Assembly (NCBI GenBank): GCA_015494155.1
Contig: WGBU01000047.1
Location: 1 to 57,781 of the forward strand
Reading direction: 5' to 3'
From: Deltaproteobacteria bacterium
GTDB taxonomy: Bacteria; Desulfobacterota; Dissulfuribacteria; Dissulfuribacterales; Dissulfuribacteraceae
Length of the DNA: 57,781 nt
The notes beneath the pieces are model-generated. The model worked only from the letters and a program-made list of their open reading frames with translations, did no database searches and was not told the DNA's origin. The position numbers and the translations under genes are program-made. Shown piece by piece: positions 9,208-17,431 of the stretch. Every line of letters begins with the position of its first letter. The first letter of the stretch is position 1.

Positions 9208-10242
9208 ATGGGGCAGGAGGTGCCAGTGAAACGAGACGAGATCATCACCCTTGACCATGGAAGTGGCGGTCTAAAGACCAAGGAGCTCATAGAGGGACTC
9301 TTCCTCGAGATGCTCTCAAACCCGCTCCTCGACACCCTAGAAGACAGTGCAGTGTTTAATGTGAATGGAGGGCGGGTTGCCTTTACCACAGACTCCTATG
9401 TGGTGGACCCCATCGTGTTTCCAGGGGGCGACATTGGTGCCCTGTCTGTCCACGGCACCATAAATGACCTAGCCATGAAGGGGGCGTGGCCTTTGGCCTT
9501 GAGTCTCGGCCTCATCCTCGAGGAAGGGCTCGAGATGAAGGTCCTCGAAAGGGTACTCGATTCTGTGGCACGCGCTTCAAAAGAGGCAGGGGTGATGGTG
9601 GCGACTGGCGATACAAAGGTGGTGCCCAAGGGAAAGGGCGACAAGATCTTTATCAACACTACTGGTCTTGGTGCAATACCAGGTGGAATTGACATTGGAG
9701 TACACAGGGTCTTGCCAGGAGATGTCATCATCTCCTCTGGGACCATAGGCGACCATGGCATCACCATACTTACCCAGCGAGAAGGGCTTAAGTTTGCAGG
9801 GGATCTAAAGAGCGATTCTCAGCCGCTCCACAGACTCGTAAAAGGGCTCATTGAAGAGCTTGGAGAAGATCTCCACTGTTTGAGAGACCCCACAAGGGGT
9901 GGTGTGGCCACTGTGCTTGTGGAAGTGGCGGAACGGGCAGGCGTGCCTATGGAGATCTTTGAAGATAGACTGCCCATACGCGAAGAGGTAAGGGCCACAG
10001 CAGAGCTTTTGGGGCTCGATCCACTCTATCTGGCCAATGAAGGAAAGCTGTTGTGCTGGGTACCAGAGAGGTGTTCAGACAAGGCCCTCGAGGTCATGAG
10101 GGGCTACGAAGAGGGCAAGGATGCAGCAGTAATCGGAAGGGTGGTCCAGGGGGACCAGGGGCGTGTGGTCCTTAACACAATTATCGGGGGAAAAAGGGCC
10201 ATTTTTGCCCTATCTGGTACACCGCTACCAAGGATCTGTTAG
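9208..10242 (+). CDS. hypE: hydrogenase maturation protein HypE
   Basis: HypE dehydrates the carbamoyl group received from HypF to a thiocyanate on its C-terminal cysteine. The protein ends in PLPRIC, exactly the family tail. The ATP-binding half shows LDHGSGGLKTKEL, TDSYVVDPIVFPGG, GTINDLAMKGAWP and ATGDTKVVPKGKGD. The C-terminal half shows LRDPTRGGVATVLVE. ATG 9208 directly follows the hypD stop. A GTG at 9223 is an alternative because GGAGG sits 5 bases before it; both keep the whole domain. Length is 344 residues (339 from the GTG). Confidence 0.95.
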   Translation: MGQEVPVKRDEIITLDHGSGGLKTKELIEGLFLEMLSNPLLDTLEDSAVFNVNGGRVAFTTDSYVVDPIVFPGGDIGALSVHGTINDLAMKGAWPLALSLGLILEEGLEMKVLERVLDSVARASKEAGVMVATGDTKVVPKGKGDKIFINTTGLGAIPGGIDIGVHRVLPGDVIISSGTIGDHGITILTQREGLKFAGDLKSDSQPLHRLVKGLIEELGEDLHCLRDPTRGGVATVLVEVAERAGVPMEIFEDRLPIREEVRATAELLGLDPLYLANEGKLLCWVPERCSDKALEVMRGYEEGKDAAVIGRVVQGDQGRVVLNTIIGGKRAIFALSGTPLPRIC

Positions 10243-10269
10243 TGAGTTACAAAAATTAGGGGGTAAACA

Positions 10270-10734
10270 ATGGGGATAGATCAGGGGGTATTAGGCGTTG
10301 GGAATATCCTCTTAAGAGACGAGGGCTTTGGCGTCTTTGTTGTTCGTTATATGGAAGAAAAGTTCAAATTGCCCGAAGGTACTAGACTCCTCGATGGAGG
10401 CACCTCTGGAATCTCGCTTTTAGATTATGTAAAGGGGCTAAATAGGCTCCTCATAATAGACGCCATAAAGGAGGCAGCCCCCCCTGGCACCCTCGTTGAG
10501 TTCTCCTCTGACGAGATAGAACTCCTGGCCCCATCCCTTAGGATGAGCCCACACCAGGTGGGCATCTTGGACCTATTGTCCATCCTAAGATTCGAAGGCT
10601 CTGCCCCAAAGGAGATAGACTTTTTATGTGTCATACCCAAGGAACTCTCCACTGGTCTTGGGCTCAGTGAGGAACTCGAGGCACTTGTGCCTGTTGCGGC
10701 TAAAAAGGCGTATGAGTGGGCGAACCATGCATGA
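10270..10734 (+). CDS. hydrogenase maturation endopeptidase (HybD/HyaD family)
   Basis: This 154-residue protease removes the C-terminal tail of a hydrogenase large subunit after nickel insertion. The N-terminal GVGNILLRDEGFG carries the first nickel-sensing acid. LDGGTSGISLLDY, the Asp in LLIIDAIKE and the His in MSPHQVGILDLL match the other family positions. GGGGGTAA lies before ATG 10270. Its place between hypE and hypA in the group 1 operon suggests it serves the large subunit at 3151-4851. Whether it also processes the selenohydrogenase is unknown. Confidence 0.92.
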   Translation: MGIDQGVLGVGNILLRDEGFGVFVVRYMEEKFKLPEGTRLLDGGTSGISLLDYVKGLNRLLIIDAIKEAAPPGTLVEFSSDEIELLAPSLRMSPHQVGILDLLSILRFEGSAPKEIDFLCVIPKELSTGLGLSEELEALVPVAAKKAYEWANHA

Positions 10735-11113
10735 GTTTTCCCTCGCAGAGGGTCTCGCAAGAGAACTCCTCAGGATTGCCAGGGAGCACAAGGCCTCGGC
10801 AGTAAGGGAGGTCTATGTCTCAATTGGGGCACTTTCTGGGATTGTGAGGGAGAGCTTCAGCTTTGGTTTTGAGATAATCAAGGAACACGAACCCATGTTG
10901 AAGGAGTCGCAGCTACATATTGAGGTGGACTATCCCACATACAGGTGCGGCCAGTGTGGCTACCTCATCGAGAGGTCCAGTGTAGTACCCGCCCAGTGCC
11001 CCATGTGTAACGGGGTTGAATTTTATCCGTCTGGTGGTGACGACCTCAAGATCATGCGGGTGGAACTGGACCTAGAGGAAGAAACCAGTGGTGGAGGTGA
11101 TGAGCATGTGTGA
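10727..11113 (+). CDS. hypA: nickel-insertion protein HypA
   Basis: This 128-residue metallochaperone helps HypB insert nickel. The diagnostic N-terminus MHEFSLAEGL, with His2 as a nickel ligand, fixes ATG 10727; the frame can be extended upstream to 10628, but that would hide this end. The structural zinc site is the pair CGQC and CPMC, separated by a loop. The start overlaps the protease stop by 8 bases, and the stop overlaps the hypB start. Confidence 0.94.
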   Translation: MHEFSLAEGLARELLRIAREHKASAVREVYVSIGALSGIVRESFSFGFEIIKEHEPMLKESQLHIEVDYPTYRCGQCGYLIERSSVVPAQCPMCNGVEFYPSGGDDLKIMRVELDLEEETSGGGDEHV

Positions 11114-11786
11114 TACATGTGGTTGTGGTGAAAGGCAAGTGGATGTGGAGGTAAAAGAGAGCCTCTTTTCAAAGAACAGGGCCCTGGGCGAAGAAAATCG
11201 CCGTCTTGTTGAGGCAAAGGGGGCAAAGTTGGTCAACCTCATAAGTGCTCCTGGTTCAGGGAAGACCACTCTCCTTGAGGCCACAATAACGCACCTCATG
11301 CCCAAGGTATCCATTGGGGTTATCGAAGGGGACATAGAGACAGAGCGAGACGCCCAGAGGATCAGGGCCACTGGTGCCCGGGCAGTCCAGATCACCACAG
11401 GTGGGGCGTGTCACCTGGATGCCGTCTTGGTCCACAAGGCACTACACACACTTTTTGAGGGCGACAGTCACCTGGACCTCATATTCATAGAAAACGTGGG
11501 AAACCTCGTGTGTCCTGCGAGCTTCTACCTTGGCGAACACCTGAGATGTATACTCGTTTCCGTCCCAGAGGGTTCTGACAAGCCTTCGAAGTATCCCACG
11601 ACCTTTAAGGACGCAGATGTATTTGCCATTACCAAAATAGACCTGCTCCCCTATTTCGACTTCTCCATTGATGAGGCGGCCAGAGAGGCAAGGCGGATAA
11701 ATCCTGGCATCCAGATCGTTGAAGTGAGTGCCAAGACTCAAGAGGGGATGGCCGATTGGATTCATGCCCTGGGCATGAAAATATAA
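11106..11786 (+). CDS. hypB: nickel-insertion GTPase HypB
   Basis: HypB is a SIMIBI-class GTPase that drives nickel delivery. The N-terminal CDTCGC matches the high-affinity nickel site of E. coli-type HypB, and no histidine-rich nickel-storage stretch follows. GTPase motifs are SAPGSGKTTLLE (P-loop), EGDIETERDAQRI, ENVGNLVCPASF and ITKIDLLPY. ATG 11106 is preferred over ATG 11100 and the earlier start at 11088 because GGAGG lies 8 bases upstream and the Cys motif then sits at the N-terminus. The product is 226 residues. Confidence 0.94.
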   Translation: MCDTCGCGERQVDVEVKESLFSKNRALGEENRRLVEAKGAKLVNLISAPGSGKTTLLEATITHLMPKVSIGVIEGDIETERDAQRIRATGARAVQITTGGACHLDAVLVHKALHTLFEGDSHLDLIFIENVGNLVCPASFYLGEHLRCILVSVPEGSDKPSKYPTTFKDADVFAITKIDLLPYFDFSIDEAAREARRINPGIQIVEVSAKTQEGMADWIHALGMKI

Positions 11787-11808
11787 CCTAATAAGGAGGG
11801 AGTTAGTC

Positions 11809-12870
11809 ATGGGGAAGAGATTGATCATTTGTGTGGCACTCTGTGTATGGGTAGGGGCCCTTTGGCCCCACGGCTCTAAGGCAGAGCAGGAGCCCTTTTC
11901 CCGGTTCCACATGCCTGTGAGCAACCCCGTCTATTTTGGTGATCCCAGGAATGTAACTATGGTGAGGCCCATCTATCTCTACCAGCGCCTACCAGACAAG
12001 ATAGAACCAGCACCTGGGCTCAAGGGACTCCTCAAGGAAAAACTTGGAACAGACAAGATCCCCTTGGATGGTCACGTGAACGGTTTTGCAGTCCAATTGA
12101 GCTACGCCTTTAGCCAGCGCCTTTCCTTTGTAGCTGTAAAAGATGGATATGTGGATTGTAGACCCGATGGAGATGCCCTCGATTGGGACGATCACAATGG
12201 TTGGGCAGACATCGCAGCAGGGGTTCAATACTCATTTTGGTACAGGCCAGACCAGGACTTTGTAGTCACTGCAAGGCTTGTCTATGAACTACCAAGTGGC
12301 ACAGACTCGATCTTCCAGGGTAATGGAGATGGAAACCTTGCACCATCCCTACTCTTTCTAAAGGGCTTTGGGAAACTCCAGGTTAACGGCGCCATTGGCC
12401 TGGTACTGCCCATGGACACTGACGAGGAAAACACCCTGTTTTTTGACTCGTGGCACGTGAGCTATGCAGTCACCAACTGGTTTAGGCCACTTGTGGAGTT
12501 GAACCACTTCCATGTCTTAAATGCAGGTGACAGAGACCTTGAAGATGCCCTGGGAAAGGATGTGGTAGAGGCACTTCCAGGGCTGGATGGTGCAACCATA
12601 GCCGAAGCACTCCACAAGACCTCTAAGTCCAACAAGTGGGACGATCTGGTTGCGGCAGCCGCATCCTTTAATGGCTGCGACATCATTAATCTTGGGGGAA
12701 AGGACAACGACGAAAACGCAGACCTGGTCACACTTGCCATTGGGGCAAGGTTTAGGTTGACCAATTGGCTGGATCTAGGGGCTATCTACGAATTTCCACT
12801 CACCGACGACGAAGAAGGGATGATAGAGGATCGATACATGGTGGACGCTATGATTACACTCCACTTCTAA
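11809..12870 (+). CDS. predicted outer-membrane beta-barrel protein, unknown function
   Basis: This 353-residue protein starts with a Sec signal peptide (KRLIICVALCVWVGALW, probable cleavage near SKA-EQE). Alternating hydrophobic/polar strands with many aromatics follow, ending in MITLHF; a terminal Phe is typical of proteins inserted by the Bam machinery. The middle has acid-rich loops. I do not recognise a named family with confidence; it resembles putative transport/DUF beta-barrels common in Desulfobacterota. A good AAGGAGG precedes ATG 11809, 22 bases after hypB, so it is probably the last gene of the hydrogenase operon. Its role there is unexplained. Confidence 0.75.
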   Translation: MGKRLIICVALCVWVGALWPHGSKAEQEPFSRFHMPVSNPVYFGDPRNVTMVRPIYLYQRLPDKIEPAPGLKGLLKEKLGTDKIPLDGHVNGFAVQLSYAFSQRLSFVAVKDGYVDCRPDGDALDWDDHNGWADIAAGVQYSFWYRPDQDFVVTARLVYELPSGTDSIFQGNGDGNLAPSLLFLKGFGKLQVNGAIGLVLPMDTDEENTLFFDSWHVSYAVTNWFRPLVELNHFHVLNAGDRDLEDALGKDVVEALPGLDGATIAEALHKTSKSNKWDDLVAAAASFNGCDIINLGGKDNDENADLVTLAIGARFRLTNWLDLGAIYEFPLTDDEEGMIEDRYMVDAMITLHF

Positions 12871-12896
12871 TAGACACATAGCGCCCCAAACCTCCT

Positions 12897-13985
12897 TCAG
12901 AGGGGTGGTCTGGTCATGGCTGCCCCTCGTTCTCTAGATTGGTCCGATCCAGCCTGTGGTCGAGGCGGCCTTACAGGTACTGTAATTATTGAGAGGAGCT
13001 TTCCATCCTTCCTCTCCATCCTCACGTCCCCGCCGTGTTCGAACATGATCTTTGTGCAGAGATCTAGCCAGGTATGCGAACGTCTTGACGGGATTACAGG
13101 CACAGTGGCACCACCGTCAGACTCTGTCTTGCATATCTCGGCATCTCCACCCTCTCGAAAGACCATTATGATCTCGTCCCAACAGAGCCTGGCCTCAAAG
13201 ATTATGGTCTTTGAGGTGCGATATATGGCCTGCAGGGTGTATTCTGCAATGTGCCAGAGGACCTGGCTAAAGAGGTCTCTATCCAGCATGACCTTGGGGA
13301 GTCCCTCCTCTACGTGGCACCTCGCCTCCATATCATATCGCCTCGCCTCTGCACAGAACGAGTGGCACCACTCTTGGAGCAGCGGGACTATGTCCGTCTC
13401 TCTCAGCTTTGGCGTAGAGACCAGGGCAATCTCACATGCCTGCCTCACCGCCTTTTCCATCTGTTCCACATGTTTTAGCACCTTCTTTAAGGTCTTTTTG
13501 GTAACGTATGGGGTACTCTCATCCAGGAGCAGTTTTCTAGTGAGTGCGCCTGTGCTCATCAATGCATTTCTTATGACGTGGGTAAGCTGATATACTACCT
13601 TTGAGACCGCTATTACACTGTCTGAGGCAGTGAGCTGGCGCTGGAGGGTAATCCTGTCGTGTAACTCTTCCATTATGGCCATGAAGAGCTCTATCACCCT
13701 TTTCCCCACGAGATCTACATCCTCTGGAATGAGATCCATCAGTCCCTTTCGCGTCTCCACATCTCCGGATAGGTCCACCACCAACTGGAGTCCTTCTATG
13801 GAGTTTAGCGCCTTGTAGTCATCAAAGGTGGGGATACCTAGCTCTTCTGCCAACACCCTCCCAGGTGCATCCTTTTTGGGATCTATGACTGTGGCAATAG
13901 AATAGTTGGAATAGTTGGAGTATTCAGACAGCAATAACAAAAGCTCCTTACACTCTGGTCCTCCTCCAACTATTCCTATGCGCAT
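12897..13985 (-). CDS. Rossmann-domain / degenerate histidine-kinase fusion
   Basis: This is about 362 residues. The N-terminus is a Rossmann-like nucleotide-binding fold (MRIGIVGGGPECKELL, then VVDLSGDVETRKGL). After it comes a helical part with an H-box-like sequence (VYQLTHVIRNALMSTGAL, His in the expected place), and then a region corresponding to a histidine-kinase ATPase domain. The usual N-box and glycine-rich G-boxes are weak or absent, so catalysis is doubtful. No membrane segment or receiver is seen. It is convergent with the hydrogenase operon end. A 9-base direct repeat near 13900-13920 gives NYSNYS. The function is unknown; a soluble sensor of a dinucleotide or small ligand is an inference. 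ATG 13985 is used rather than the TTG at 13997. Confidence 0.7.
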   Translation of the reverse strand: MRIGIVGGGPECKELLLLLSEYSNYSNYSIATVIDPKKDAPGRVLAEELGIPTFDDYKALNSIEGLQLVVDLSGDVETRKGLMDLIPEDVDLVGKRVIELFMAIMEELHDRITLQRQLTASDSVIAVSKVVYQLTHVIRNALMSTGALTRKLLLDESTPYVTKKTLKKVLKHVEQMEKAVRQACEIALVSTPKLRETDIVPLLQEWCHSFCAEARRYDMEARCHVEEGLPKVMLDRDLFSQVLWHIAEYTLQAIYRTSKTIIFEARLCWDEIIMVFREGGDAEICKTESDGGATVPVIPSRRSHTWLDLCTKIMFEHGGDVRMERKDGKLLSIITVPVRPPRPQAGSDQSRERGAAMTRPPL

Positions 13986-14118
13986 CAAATGTAGCAATCC
14001 TCCAAGTGGGTCTGTGTTATTAAAAAAAACAAAGCAAATTTAATGCCATTTACCTGGTTTCAGCAGTGTGTGTACAAAACAAAAGGGCTCACCACGAAAT
14101 GCAAATATCATGCTCTTG

Positions 14119-14132
14119 GTCATCGTGATGAC
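14119..14132. promoter_or_regulatory. interrupted palindrome in the 261-bp gap before hom
   Basis: GTCATC-GT-GATGAC is a perfect 6-bp inverted repeat with a 2-base spacer, in the divergent gap between the Rossmann/kinase gene and hom. It could be an operator. Apart from it, the gap (13986-14246) is AT-rich and holds no gene that I can see. A possible -10-like TTATAA lies near 14229, with no convincing -35. Confidence 0.25.
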
Positions 14133-14246
14133 ACTGCCCCCTCTATGATTTGTCTAAATAGATTTATCTCCTTGCCCAAATTCTTTCAAATGTTTAGAGT
14201 ACAAGACTAGACCAGCTTATCACATTTTATAAGGGAAGTATTGCAA

Positions 14247-15563
14247 ATGTTTACATGTGCCCTCTTGGGATATGGGACTGTGGGTACTGGGGTCTATAGA
14301 CTTCTTGTGGAAAAGAAGCAGGAGATCCAGCGACGTATTGGTGTGGATGTCGTCATCAAGTGGGTATTTGACAGGGGCTTTAGGAGGACCAAGGAATTCC
14401 CACTCCCAGAAGGGGTGATGACCCGTGACCCAGAGGTCATATTCAATGACCCAGACGTAGACTGCGTGATCGAGCTCATCGGTGGTCTCGAACCTGCAAA
14501 AAGCTATATCCTAAAGGCCATTCGTGCAAAAAAGCATGTAGTCACTGCAAACAAGGCGGTCCTCTCCCATTCTGGACCAGAGATTTGGACCAGTGCCTAC
14601 GAAAACCTTGTGGCCATTGGTTTTGAAGCCAGCGTGGGCGGCGGCATTCCAGTCATAAAGACAGTGAGAGAGTCTCTTGTGGCAAACGACGTCTCGTCCA
14701 TTGTGGGGATCATGAATGGCACATCCAATTACATCCTCTCCAAGATGACCAAAGAGGGGAGCGAATACGCCCACACCCTAGAGGATGCCCAAAGACTCGG
14801 GTACGCCGAGGCAGACCCCACCTTTGACGTGGAGGGCTTCGATGCCGCACATAAGCTCACCATCTTGGCCATGTTGACTTTTGGCCAACCCTTTTCTTCA
14901 GAAGACGTCTATACCGAGGGGATCACCCAAATCACCCCCTTGGACATAGAATTTGCAAGAGAATTTGGCTACAGGATAAAACTACTTGCCATAGGGGACA
15001 AAGGGCCACAGGGTGTGATGTTGAGGGTCCATCCCACCATGGTGCCCGAGACCCATCTATTGGCCCAGGTTGACGGTGCCTACAATGCATTTTATTTTGT
15101 TGGAGATGAGGTGGGAAAACTGATCCTCTTCGGAATGGGGGCAGGCCAGGGCCCAACAGCCAGTGCAGTAGTAGCTGATATTGTGGACATTGCTAGAATG
15201 ACCAGGGAAAGAGCAACTACCTCTATGCCCTTTGCACCCAATTTCACTCTGGACAAAAGTGCTACAACCATCCCTAAGATCCCGGTAACGTCCCTTGTCT
15301 CTAGGTATTACTTCAGGATCAGCGCACTGGACCGTCCTGGGGTGCTTGCAAAGATAGGAGGGGTGTTGGGAGAACATGACATCAGCATAGAGTCTGTAGT
15401 ACAGAAGGGAAGGGGCAAAAAGGACGCAGTACCAATCGTCATGCTCACCCACGAGGCCCTGGAACAGAATGTGAGATCAGCCCTTTCAATAATTGATTCC
15501 CTTGAGATAACCATGGACAAGACCGTGGTCATAAGGTTGGCAGACTTGTCCAACGTGGGATAG
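14247..15563 (+). CDS. hom: homoserine dehydrogenase
   Basis: This enzyme reduces aspartate semialdehyde to homoserine (threonine/methionine pathway). At 438 residues it is the monofunctional, ACT-containing type. The NAD(P) motif LLGYGTVGTGVYRLL is at the N-terminus. Family motifs include TANKAVLSHSG, FEASVGGGIPVIKTVRESL, GIMNGTSNYILSKM and YAEADPTFDVEGFDAAHK. The C-terminal ACT domain (YYFRISALDRPGVLAKIGGVLGEH...) suggests threonine feedback. ATG 14247 is used (AAGGGAAG upstream) rather than TTG 14241. The next gene, 25 bases on, is probably the homoserine kinase. Confidence 0.95.
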   Translation: MFTCALLGYGTVGTGVYRLLVEKKQEIQRRIGVDVVIKWVFDRGFRRTKEFPLPEGVMTRDPEVIFNDPDVDCVIELIGGLEPAKSYILKAIRAKKHVVTANKAVLSHSGPEIWTSAYENLVAIGFEASVGGGIPVIKTVRESLVANDVSSIVGIMNGTSNYILSKMTKEGSEYAHTLEDAQRLGYAEADPTFDVEGFDAAHKLTILAMLTFGQPFSSEDVYTEGITQITPLDIEFAREFGYRIKLLAIGDKGPQGVMLRVHPTMVPETHLLAQVDGAYNAFYFVGDEVGKLILFGMGAGQGPTASAVVADIVDIARMTRERATTSMPFAPNFTLDKSATTIPKIPVTSLVSRYYFRISALDRPGVLAKIGGVLGEHDISIESVVQKGRGKKDAVPIVMLTHEALEQNVRSALSIIDSLEITMDKTVVIRLADLSNVG

Positions 15564-15588
15564 AAAGCAAAAAAAGGAGAAACGAGCA

Positions 15589-16863
15589 GTGAGTGACCAG
15601 ATCCAGAAACCTCCAGTAGATCGTTACTGCATACTCATCGGTGACGGGATGGGGGATTTCCCCATTGAAGAACTCGGAGGCAAGACCGCACTTCAGGCAG
15701 CCAGGACCCCTGCTATGGACAGGATGACCAGGCTTGGTGAGATCGGGACTGTCCAGACCATTCCAGAGGGGTTTCAGCCCGGAAGCGATGTGGCCAATAT
15801 GACCTTGCTCGGCTACGACCCACGCCAATATTACACAGGCAGGGGCCCACTAGAGGCAGCGGCCCTGGGAATCCCAATGAACCCAGAAGATGTTGCCTTT
15901 CGCTGCAATCTCGTAACCCTGGGCTTCAAAGAGGGCCGAGTAATCATGGTGGACTATAGTGCAGGGCACATAAGTGACGAAGAGGCCCGACGCCTCATAG
16001 AGGACTTCGCACCCACCATAGCAGGCCGCTCCTTTCACCTATACCCAGGGGTGAGCTACCGAAATCTCCTCATGTGGCATGGTGGGCCAGAGGGGCTTGC
16101 TACTGTCCCACCCCACGACTTTACAGGAATGGACGTAACCGATGCATGGCATGTGTATGAAGAGGAGCCACTCCTGTACGAGATGCTCACAAAGGCCATC
16201 CAATTCTTCCACAAACACCCAGTGAACGAAAAGAGGCGAAAAGAGGGAAAGAGGCCTGCCAATGCCCTTTGGCCCTGGGGCCAGGGGAGAAAACCCATAA
16301 TGCCCAAGATCACCGAACGTTTTGGAGTAAGTGGCGCTGTGATTGCAGCAGTGGACCTCATCCGGGGACTCGGTGTTTGGGCAGGCCTTGAAGTGCTCAA
16401 AGTCAAAGGTGCAACGGGATATCTGGATACAGACTACAAGGCAAAGGCAAGGGCTGCCATAGAGGCCCTAAAGGACTATCAGCTTGTGGTGGTGCACCTT
16501 GAGGCACCAGACGAGGCATCACACATGGGAAATGTGAAGGAAAAGGTCAAGGCCATAGAACGCTTTGACAAAGAGATAGTGGCAGAGGTGTGGGATGCCC
16601 TGAAGGACATGGGTGTCACATACAGGCTAATGGTGGTCACAGACCACTTCACCCCCATCAGGCTCAAGACGCATGGCCCATTTCCAGTCCCCTACTGCAT
16701 CTTTGACTCTACAGACATCAAAGACAATCCCAATGCCTCCTTTTGCGAGAGGGTGGCAGAGGAGAGCACGGTCCACTTCCCAGAGGGCCATGAATTGTTT
16801 GAACGATTTCTGGGCATTGAACCAGTCTATGTAGAACTAGACCCAAAGAAGAAGGCACAATGA
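15589..16863 (+). CDS. cofactor-independent phosphoglycerate-mutase family protein, probable homoserine kinase
   Basis: This 424-residue protein of the alkaline-phosphatase superfamily belongs to the archaeal-type (ApgM-like) branch. It has the metal site LIGDGMGDFP, the catalytic-serine region GSDVANMTLLGYDP, YYTGRGPLEAA, HLEAPDEASHMG and VVTDHFTPIRLKTHGPFPV. A subfamily of these proteins is proposed to be an alternative homoserine kinase, based on clustering with threonine genes. Here it lies 25 bases after hom, which favours that role over glycolysis (inference). The start is GTG 15589, with AAAGGAG about 10 bases upstream. The stop overlaps the next ATG (ATGA). Confidence 0.85.
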   Translation: MSDQIQKPPVDRYCILIGDGMGDFPIEELGGKTALQAARTPAMDRMTRLGEIGTVQTIPEGFQPGSDVANMTLLGYDPRQYYTGRGPLEAAALGIPMNPEDVAFRCNLVTLGFKEGRVIMVDYSAGHISDEEARRLIEDFAPTIAGRSFHLYPGVSYRNLLMWHGGPEGLATVPPHDFTGMDVTDAWHVYEEEPLLYEMLTKAIQFFHKHPVNEKRRKEGKRPANALWPWGQGRKPIMPKITERFGVSGAVIAAVDLIRGLGVWAGLEVLKVKGATGYLDTDYKAKARAAIEALKDYQLVVVHLEAPDEASHMGNVKEKVKAIERFDKEIVAEVWDALKDMGVTYRLMVVTDHFTPIRLKTHGPFPVPYCIFDSTDIKDNPNASFCERVAEESTVHFPEGHELFERFLGIEPVYVELDPKKKAQ

Positions 16864-17300
16864 TACACACAACCAACTACAGGGTAATTTATGGGGATAC
16901 AGACAAGGCAGGGGTAGTCTACTATGGAAGCTACCTCAGGTTGTTTGAGATAGGTAGGACAGAGTTCCTGAGGTCCATGGCAAAGATGACATACAAGGAG
17001 ATAGAGTCGAAGGGTATTGTCATGCCTGTGGTGGAGGCCTATGTGAGATACAAATCCCCCGCCTTCTACGACGACCTATTAAACATTGAAACTGCCATCT
17101 CTGCCCTAGACGACTACAGCATCACGTTCTTTTACAGGATCACAAGACATGGTGAAGACAAGGTAATAGTCCAGGGGAGCACCAAGCTCTGCGCCATAGA
17201 TGAAAGTGGTGGTGGGATCACAAAGCTTCCAGAAGAGCTCGTCGCCACACTCGCCCCCCTGGTCATTCGTCCCAAGGTGCCCCATGAAAAGGTCAATTAA
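16860..17300 (+). CDS. acyl-CoA thioesterase, hotdog fold (YbgC/4HBT type)
   Basis: This 146-residue single hotdog domain has the YbgC signature YGDTDKAGVVYYGSYLR with the catalytic Asp, followed by FEIGRTEFLR. Family members hydrolyse short-chain or aromatic acyl-CoA, and YbgC proteins are often tied to the Tol-Pal system, of which no gene is seen here. The substrate cannot be predicted. It overlaps the upstream gene by 4 bases, so translation is probably coupled. Confidence 0.88.
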   Translation: MIHTTNYRVIYGDTDKAGVVYYGSYLRLFEIGRTEFLRSMAKMTYKEIESKGIVMPVVEAYVRYKSPAFYDDLLNIETAISALDDYSITFFYRITRHGEDKVIVQGSTKLCAIDESGGGITKLPEELVATLAPLVIRPKVPHEKVN

Positions 17301-17431
17301 GGGCTGATATGTACAGGGTGAGCTCTACCATTGCACCTCCACCACCACATGGGCAAAGAGGGGCAAGGCCTCATCCAGGTATGAGGCGGGCGTCGATCCA
17401 CCCCCCAGGGGCTTAAAGGGAGTAGTGGGCC

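Noticed and set aside
12871-12896. Terminator between the convergent barrel gene and the Rossmann/kinase gene
   Set aside because: Only a short CCTC/GAGG hairpin without a T-run is visible.
17301-17431. 36-codon proline-rich frame (ATG 17310) before dnaG
   Set aside because: It is too short, has no ribosome site or homologous motif that I can recognise, and could easily occur by chance.
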